Assembly: GCA_002316005.1 (NCBI GenBank)
Contig: DCIM01000015.1
Coordinates: forward strand, 1-44,438
DNA from: Prevotellaceae bacterium UBA1726
GTDB taxonomy: Bacteria > Bacteroidota > Bacteroidia > Bacteroidales > Bacteroidaceae
Reading direction: 5' to 3'
Length of the DNA stretch: 44,438 bases
Made by a program: the position numbers and the translations under genes. The notes beneath the pieces are model-generated. The model saw only the letters and a list, made by a program, of their open reading frames with translations, ran no database searches and was not told where the DNA came from. Shown here in pieces: positions 23,070 to 29,200 of the stretch (positions are counted from its first letter, which is position 1; every line of letters begins with the position of its first letter).

Positions 23070-23195
23070 GTGTATTGGAATAAATATATACCTTCAAATA
23101 TGCTTTTTCGCTTATTCACACGCTTTTTTGCTACACCAATCGTCAAAAATGGTACAGCAACAACAACATGCGAATATGTAGCTATTATTTTTCAT
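23028..23195 (-). promoter_or_regulatory. Ribosome-mediated cysteine attenuator of cysK-cysE
   Basis: Three competing RNA pairings can be drawn on the minus strand. Region 1 (23182-23177, GCUACA, codons 5-7 of the leader ORF) pairs with the end of region 2 (23135-23130, UGUAGC). Region 2 (23154-23130), just after the Cys codons, pairs with region 3 (23065-23045): ten perfect pairs (23154-23145 with 23054-23045) plus seven more (GAUUGGU with ACCAAUC) around a 3-base bulge. Region 3 includes the left arm and loop of the terminator, so 2:3 excludes 3:4. A ribosome stalled at Cys codons would cover region 1, free region 2 and allow read-through into cysK. Pairings are from reading, not folding software. 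Confidence 0.8.
23112..23195 (-). CDS. Cysteine-rich leader peptide of the cysK-cysE operon
   Basis: 27 codons, ATG at 23195-23193, TAA at 23114-23112. The product begins MKNNSYIFA, continues with five consecutive cysteines (residues 10-14, codons TGT TGT TGT TGC TGT at 23168-23154), then TIFDDW, and has further cysteines at 21 and 26: seven Cys in 27 residues. The ATG lies only about eight bases after the -7 box, so the message is leaderless or nearly so, which this phylum tolerates because it rarely uses Shine-Dalgarno pairing. Its position, between a perfect promoter and a terminator that precedes the cysteine-biosynthesis genes, marks it as an attenuation leader whose translation reports charged Cys-tRNA. 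The peptide itself need not have a function. Confidence 0.85.
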   Translation of the reverse strand: MKNNSYIFACCCCCTIFDDWCSKKACE

Positions 23196-23203
23196 ATCGA
23201 CTG

Positions 23204-23235
23204 CAAAAGTAGCGTTTTCCTTTCAAACTACCAAA
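23204..23235 (-). promoter_or_regulatory. Promoter of the cysK-cysE operon
   Basis: Minus strand TTTG (23235-23232), a 20-base spacer, TACTTTTG (23211-23204). Transcription should begin about 23200-23197, giving a leader of about 215 bases before cysK. Confidence 0.85.
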
Positions 23236-23410
23236 TTTTTCAGCACTTTTTTTATAATATTCCTTATTTTTTTTGTGTTTTGTAGCAATTTGTAGTTTAC
23301 ACCTTATTTATTATTATATAGGCATTTTTGGCGCTGGAATAGAGTTTTTCTTGTTTTCAACTGCAAATTTTGAAATTTTGCCGAAATTCATTTTGCGTGA
23401 AAATGGATGA

Positions 23411-23437
23411 AATTCGTGAAATTCGCGGTTAAAAGTG
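23411..23437 (+). repeat. AATTCG dispersed element, copy 1
   Basis: AATTCGTGAAATTCGCGG followed by TTAAAAGTGA. It matches 36285-36312 (AATTCGCGAAATTCGTTG then TTAAAAATAA). A half copy AATTCGTGGTTAAAA stands at 23806-23820, at the end of the palindromic repeat element. Confidence 0.6.
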
Positions 23438-23646
23438 ATTGTTTTTTATGTTTTCATGACCCATTTTGAGGACCAAAAGTGGGGTGGAAGATGAAAAAAC
23501 AGGCAATTTGTGGATCTCATGAAGCCGTTTTTACCGAACTGGGGGAGACGAATTTTACCTGACTCACTTGTTTGCGAGGGTGTTGGGTGTAAAATAAATT
23601 CGCAATAACATTTGGCGTAATTTTGCAATGGCCATGCAATTATGCA

Positions 23647-23815
23647 CTTGTAACTAACTGAGTGTCAGAGTGTTGTAATTGCACTTAAATAACCTCCTTA
23701 TTTAACTGAAATGACGCCCTCATTTAAGTGGAATGAACTGCTCATTTAAGTGAAATGAAGTTGTTATTTCGGTGGAATGATAATGACTTGTTTGCGTGTA
23801 AAAATAATTCGTGGT
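23647..23815. repeat. Dispersed intergenic element, copy 2: four 22-bp palindromic units
   Basis: Units at 23698-23714, 23720-23736, 23742-23758 and 23764-23780, again 17 bases with 5-base spacers. The first unit is identical to the first unit of copy 1; the third equals units 3 and 4 of copy 1. The spacers differ entirely (CGCCC, ACTGC, AGTTG against GGAGG, GGCGG, AGTGG). The tail TGCGTGTAAA (23793-23802) is conserved. Confidence 0.8.
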
Positions 23816-23854
23816 TAAAATTGGTGCGGGCGTTTTTTGGGGGGGTGTGAAAAA

Positions 23855-24067
23855 TGTTAAATTGTTAAATGTTAAAACTGCAAATGCTTAACAAAACAAG
23901 TCTAAAGAACAGCAATATTATAATATATATATTATAATATTGAAATTTTACTCTACTATTTTTATTCCTTATTTTTGCACATCTCTCCTAAGTAGACAAA
24001 TTCTACTTTTAACAATTTAACAATTTAACAAACAGGCAAAAATTAACTTTTAACATTTAACATTTAA
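23855..24067. repeat. Perfect 30-base A/T palindrome between inverted repeats
   Basis: The palindrome spans 23913-23942 (arm CAATATTATAATATA). It is flanked on the left by GTTAAATTGTTAAATGTT (23855-23872) and on the right by two inverted relatives of this (24007-24027 and 24050-24067). Could extrude as a cruciform or hairpin; no function visible. Confidence 0.6.
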
Positions 24068-24127
24068 CAAATTTGTAATTGTTTGCCGAACTGTCGTTCC
24101 TCAAAATCCTAAAATATTATTAAATAT

Positions 24128-24158
24128 TTTGCCGTTTCAAATAGTTTTCTTACTTTTG
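24128..24158 (+). promoter_or_regulatory. Promoter of the aldo/keto reductase operon
   Basis: TTTG (24128-24131), a 19-base spacer, TACTTTTG (24151-24158). About 60 bases before the start at 24220. Confidence 0.75.
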
Positions 24159-24219
24159 CAGTGGAAAGTGCAAAGCGCGCGTTTCCGCAGAGAACTTGAT
24201 ATAAGCAAAAACAAAACAT

Positions 24220-25590
24220 ATGGCAAATAACTCGTTCAACAAGAGTCGTCGCGACTTCTTGAAGAAGTTTGGTTTCGGTGGTGCATCAATGTTCGGATTG
24301 ATGGCACTCGAACCATTCCAGGCTGTAGCAAAGTCGAAGCAAGACGACACAGCAAAGGGTGGGGCAGAAGACAACAAGATGACCTATCGTGTGAACCGTC
24401 ATAGTAATGACACATGTTCACTCCTGGGTTACGGAATGATGCGTCTCCCTCAGAAAGACAGACAGATTGATCAAGATGAAGTAAACCGTGAAGTTGATTA
24501 TGCCATCGCTCACGGAATCAACTACTTCGATACAGCACCAATATACTGTGGAGGTAAGTCGGAAGAGGCTGTAGGTAAGGCCCTCAGTCGTCATCCTCGC
24601 AGTTCGTATCTGGTGGCAACAAAACTATCGAACTTCAATCCAAACCAATGGACACTGGAGGAAGCTCAGAAGATGTTCAACCATTCGCTCGAGGCACTTC
24701 AGGTTGATTATATCGACTACTATCTTCTCCACAGTGTTGGTGGTAGTGGTCCAGAGGAGTTTGAGAAGCGTTTCATTGATAATGGTATCTTGGAATGGCT
24801 GCAAGGTCAGAAGAAAGCCGGTAAGATTCGCAACCTTGGATTCTCGTTCCACGGTTCTATTGATACCTTCGACTATTGTGTTGACGGTCAGGATGAGTTC
24901 GAATGGGATTTCGTTCAGATACAGATGAACTATGTCGACTGGCGTCATGCAGACACAAAACGAGGCAACACCGACGCAGAATACCTTTACAACAAATTGG
25001 AGAAAGCCGGTTTGCAGGCTGTGGTAATGGAGCCGCTCCTCGGCGGTCGTCTGGCGAAGGTTCCTGCAGATGTGGAGAATGAGATGAAAGCCGCTCGTCC
25101 TGACGATACCCCAGCACGATGGGCATTCCGTTGGGTAGGTTCAAAACCAAATATTCTTACAGTACTCTCGGGAATGACCACAATGGAAGTTCTTCAGGAG
25201 AATGTGGCAACAATGTCACCAATCGACCCATGCTCCGACAAGGAAAACGAGATGATGGAGAAGATTGCAGATACTATGAACGGCGTACCGGTTATTCCAT
25301 GTACCGATTGTAAGTATTGCATGCCTTGTCCGTTTGGTGTTGATATCCCAGGCAACTTTGCCCTCTACAACAAGGCAGTGAACGACAAAGTTCTTCCTTT
25401 GCCAGAGAAGACTGCCGCTGACTATCAGGAGCGAGTTGAGAAGGTGGCACAGATGTTCAAGGACGGTCTTGTGAAGAAGCAGTGGGCAACGAAGTGTGCC
25501 GACTGTGAGGCTTGTCTGCCAAAGTGCCCTCAGCACATCCGAATCCCAAATCAGTTGGGTAGAATAACAGAGATTTTGCAGAAGAGATAA
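24220..25590 (+). CDS. Tat-exported aldo/keto reductase with C-terminal 4Fe-4S domain
   Basis: 456 residues. Seen: twin-arginine signal SRRDFLKKFGFGGASMFGLM near the start (residues 8-27); an aldo/keto reductase barrel (about 55-340) with the tetrad elements NYFDTAPIY (Asp, Tyr), ATKL (Lys) and YLLHS (His); then two iron-sulfur motifs, CTDCKYCMPCPFGVDIP (cysteines 361, 364, 367, 370) and CADCEACLPKCPQHIRIP (426, 429, 432, 436). Tat export fits folding with Fe-S clusters before translocation. Substrate unknown; the usual NAD(P)H would not be available in the periplasm, so electrons may come from or go to the flavoprotein encoded next. The signal peptide depends on a Tat system that cannot be seen in this window. 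Confidence 0.85.
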   Translation: MANNSFNKSRRDFLKKFGFGGASMFGLMALEPFQAVAKSKQDDTAKGGAEDNKMTYRVNRHSNDTCSLLGYGMMRLPQKDRQIDQDEVNREVDYAIAHGINYFDTAPIYCGGKSEEAVGKALSRHPRSSYLVATKLSNFNPNQWTLEEAQKMFNHSLEALQVDYIDYYLLHSVGGSGPEEFEKRFIDNGILEWLQGQKKAGKIRNLGFSFHGSIDTFDYCVDGQDEFEWDFVQIQMNYVDWRHADTKRGNTDAEYLYNKLEKAGLQAVVMEPLLGGRLAKVPADVENEMKAARPDDTPARWAFRWVGSKPNILTVLSGMTTMEVLQENVATMSPIDPCSDKENEMMEKIADTMNGVPVIPCTDCKYCMPCPFGVDIPGNFALYNKAVNDKVLPLPEKTAADYQERVEKVAQMFKDGLVKKQWATKCADCEACLPKCPQHIRIPNQLGRITEILQKR

Positions 25591-25636
25591 AAACGCTCCC
25601 AAGATAATGTGGGGGATATAATATTGAGAAAGAAAG

Positions 25637-26020
25637 ATGAAAAAGATTTTTATAATGACCTGTGCCCTTGCCTTCACCCTGATGAGTTTCGTTCAGGACG
25701 AGCCAATCAGCAAGGAAGACGGTATGACAGTAGTCAACACTACGACAATTTGCAAGAACGAGAAGGGCTATATTGACAATACGCCTGTTAAGATTTTCAT
25801 CCAGAACGGTAAGATTGTCAAGGTGAAACCACTCCGTACAAAGGAGACACCAAAGTACTATGCCCTTGTCAAGAAGGCTATGCTCTCGAAGTGGGAGGGA
25901 ATGACCACAAAGAAAGCCGAGAAGACAGCTGTTGATGGCGTTACTGGTGCTACGATGTCGAGCAAGTGTCTGCTCAAGAATGTGCAGGAAGGTTGCAAGT
26001 ACTACAACAAACACAAATAG
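25637..26020 (+). CDS. Exported FMN-binding domain protein
   Basis: 127 residues. Seen: signal peptide (about 1-18, MKKIFIMTCALAFTLMSF), an FMN_bind domain with KIFIQNGKIVKVKPL, and the flavinylation motif DGVTGATMSS with D100, T103, G104, A105, T106; in NqrC/RnfG-type domains the threonine of this motif carries FMN covalently attached by ApbE. Probable role: periplasmic one-electron carrier. It starts 46 bases after the Fe-S aldo/keto reductase and shares its terminator, so the two are likely redox partners. ApbE is not in the window. Confidence 0.85.
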   Translation: MKKIFIMTCALAFTLMSFVQDEPISKEDGMTVVNTTTICKNEKGYIDNTPVKIFIQNGKIVKVKPLRTKETPKYYALVKKAMLSKWEGMTTKKAEKTAVDGVTGATMSSKCLLKNVQEGCKYYNKHK

Positions 26021-26077
26021 AACATTAGTTCTACATTTTGTAAACAAAAGATTTGTTTTCACTACTAAGGGTAATTA

Positions 26078-26108
26078 GGGATGGCCGATTGGTCATCCCA
26101 TTTTTTTT
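26078..26108 (+). terminator. Intrinsic terminator of the reductase operon
   Basis: 9-bp stem GGGATGGCC / GGTCATCCC (one G-T pair) with loop GATT, then eight T (26101-26108). Confidence 0.9.
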
Positions 26109-26140
26109 ATGACCCTTTGTGTTATTTTTAACACAAAATA

Positions 26141-26172
26141 TTTGTTTTTGTGAAAGATATTTCGTATCTTTG
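26141..26172 (+). promoter_or_regulatory. Promoter of the alpha-2-macroglobulin operon
   Basis: TTTG (26141-26144), a 20-base spacer, TATCTTTG (26165-26172). It rules out the in-frame ATG at 26119 and supports the start at 26218. Confidence 0.85.
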
Positions 26173-26217
26173 CATATTATAAGAAACAAGGCTTCTCGGC
26201 CAACAAAAACAAGAAAA

Positions 26218-29200
26218 ATGAAAAAAGTTATCGCTATATTAATCCTCTCGGTGCTTCTGCCAATGACGGTAGCAGCCGATACTTATTCGTCGCTCTGGAA
26301 AAAGGTGAATGCAGCCGATGAGAAGGATTTGCCAAAGGATAAGATTACGGCATTGCAGAGCATTTGCGAGAAGGCGCTCGCCGATCGCGAATGGGGACAG
26401 CTCATCAAGGCAGAGATGAATATCATCACTACTCAAGCCTCGGTGACGCCAGATTCGCTCATGCCAATGATTCGCGATTTTGAGCATAAGGCAGTTGCTG
26501 CCAAGAAGGTCAGTCCTGCACTCGCTTCAATCTACAACACCTGTCTGGGTCGTATCTACAAGGACCAGTGGTTGACTGGTTCGATGCGTGCTGATTCGGC
26601 AAAGATGGTAGGCGAGAGCTATTACGACAAGGCGCTTGAGAATATCGATGCACTTGCAAAGGCTAAGGCCGACGACTACGAACCATTGCTCGTTGAGGGC
26701 GATGCTTCGATTGCGTTCAACAACGATTTGCTCCATGTCATTTGCTTTGAGACTGAGCGATATACAGTGGCTCACGATTGGTATAAGGCGCAAGGCAATC
26801 GTCCCGCAGCATGTCTGTCGATGTACTATCAGATTCAGAAGGAACGCTTTGAGGATGTACGCGAGGTTCGTAAGTCGAAGTATAAGGCACGCCTCGATTC
26901 GCTCATCAATGAATATAGTGATATCCCAGAGGCTGGTGAGGTGGCAATTGAGCGATTCAACTTCATGAACCAGGCTACAGATGCTTCGGCACAGGAGAAG
27001 ATAGAGTATATCGACTATGCCCTCCGCAAGTGGCCTACATGGTCGCGCATGGTGGTGCTCCGCAACGCCCGTTCGCATATCACCCTTCCTTCGTTCCACG
27101 CCCTTCTGCCAGAGACAACAGTCATCCCTGACAAGGAGATACCGGTGTATATCACTTCGTTGGTGAATCTGCAGAAGTTGCATGTGACCGTCACAAAACT
27201 CAAGATGAACGGAGCGGATGACTACAATCCTAACTACGAGGAAGACATGAAACTGATTCGCTCGTTGAAGGAAGAAACGCCAATCTTTGAGGATGAACAC
27301 GAATACTACGGTCTGCCAGACTATAAGGAGATTCGCGACACACTGGCAATCAGTCCATTGCCACTCGGTGTCTATCTCGTTGAGTTCACCACGAACAATA
27401 GTCAGGTGCCAGTTGAACGAACACTCCTTCGTGTGACAAACCTCCGTTTGCTCGACATGGATATGCCAAACAAGCAGATTCGCCTCATTGCTGTAAATGC
27501 CACCGACGGAAAGCCAGTTGCCGGAGCAAAGATAACGATGAAGTTCCGCGAGTGGAAGAACCGTAAATACGAGGAAGGTGAGGAAGTGCTGACAACGGAG
27601 AAGAACGGTGAGGTGACATTCTCATCTACAATCCGCCCTTATCAGTATCGTGTCACAACTCATGATGACAATGCGATGAAGTGGACCAGCATCAGTTCTT
27701 CGTGGGCAGAACCAGCAAAAGAACGTGAGAGCAAGTCGACACATGGCGTCATCTATACCGACCGTGCCATCTATCGCCCTGGTCAGAAGGTGCATGCTTC
27801 AATTGTTGTCTTCGATAACGAGATATACAAGAACCGCAACAAGGCCAAGGAAGGCGTTGAGGTGGAGTTTGAAGTGGAAGACTCTGAATGGAATACTGTT
27901 TGCGAAAAGACAGCAAAGACCGACCAGTGGGGTGTGGCTACAATAGAATTTGAACTACCAAAGACAGTAGGTCGAACGGGTCGTTTCCATATCAACGCAG
28001 ATTGGGATGACAATGATGTTACAAAGGATATCCGCGTAGAGGAGTACAAACGCCCTACATTCATCGTTGATATTGACGACTATAAGGAAGCCTATAAGGA
28101 TGGTGACACCATTACTGTTGTTGGTCATGCAAAGACCTATGCCGGCGTTCCTGTTCAGGGAGCGAAGGTTAGTTACAATTCTTCCGCTTCGGTTGCTTCT
28201 TGGTGGAGAATCTTCAACGAATCGGCATCGGGTAATAGTGGCGACTACAATGGTGAGGCAACAACAAAGGCCGACGGTTCGTTCGAGATGCGAGTGCCAA
28301 TACAAAAGCCAGCAGGCGACAACCCACGCTACCGTTGTTTCTACTCTGTTGATGTGAATGCCACAGTGACTTCGCTCTCGGGTGAGACACGCTATGGTTC
28401 TCTCTCATTGCCATTGAGCGACAAACCAACAGCACTCATCATCTCCGGACTGCCAGAGAAGGTTTGTCTTGAGCAGCTTCCAGAAGTGACTCTGCGCTAT
28501 TTGAACAATTCCGGAGAATCAATTGCCGGCGAAGTAAACTACGACATTGACGGCAAGAATCGCGTTACTGTTGCTGCCAACGAAAAGACAAAGATTGACT
28601 TCGCGTCTGTTGCCGAGGGCGAGCATACATTCAACCTCTATTGCAATGGCGATTCGGTTAGTAAGAAGTTTGTCCTGTTCTCGCTTGATGACAAGGCACC
28701 TGTGATTGAGACCAACGATTGGTTCTACGATACTGTTGGTAAATATAGCGGTTCGATGAACTTCAAGAAGGATGAACCTGTACGAATGCAGATTGGTACT
28801 TCGCGTCAGGACCAGACCATCTATTATGCTATTGTCACTGGAGAGAAAGTCATTGAGGAAGGTTCGTTTGTACTGAGCAACGCCAACATGAACCGTGCCT
28901 TCACATATAAGGAAGAGTGGGGCGATGGCATTGCAGTGCGTTACTCGTGGGTTCGCGATGGAATGATGTACACACATGCTCAGCGACTCCACAAACCAGA
29001 ACCAGACCACTCGTTGAAACTCGAATGGGCTACCTTCCGCGATAAACTCCAGCCTGGACAGAAGGAAGAGTGGACAGTCAGCGTGAAGAATCCTGACGGT
29101 ACTCCAGCCAAGGCTCACATGATAGCATCTATCTATGACAAGTCGCTCGATGTGCTGGCACCAAACAACTGGAACCTGTACCTGCCTGCTTATCAGTTCA

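Larger units (their letters stand above)
23236..24127. other. Large A/T-rich intergenic stretch with repeats, no gene
   Basis: About 900 bases between the divergent cysK and aldo/keto reductase promoters. It holds a short AATTCG element (23411-23437), a second copy of the 22-bp-unit element (23647-23815), a 30-base perfect palindrome (23913-23942) between inverted GTTAAAT/ATTTAAC-type repeats, and an orphan TATTTTTG box (23970-23977) without a good partner. ORFs here are short, lack family signatures and look like translated repeats. Confidence 0.6.

Noticed and set aside
22983..23200. Riboswitch or T-box in the cysK leader
   Set aside because: No T-box sequence or known SAM-type core is visible; the Cys-codon ORF and the competing pairings explain the leader better.
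23446..23628. 60-codon ORF on the minus strand in the large gap
   Set aside because: It lies among dispersed repeats, has no promoter or family signature, and looks like a translated intergenic repeat.
26119..26217. 33-residue N-terminal extension of the alpha-2-macroglobulin
   Set aside because: The promoter 26141-26172 lies inside it and the signal peptide starts at 26218.
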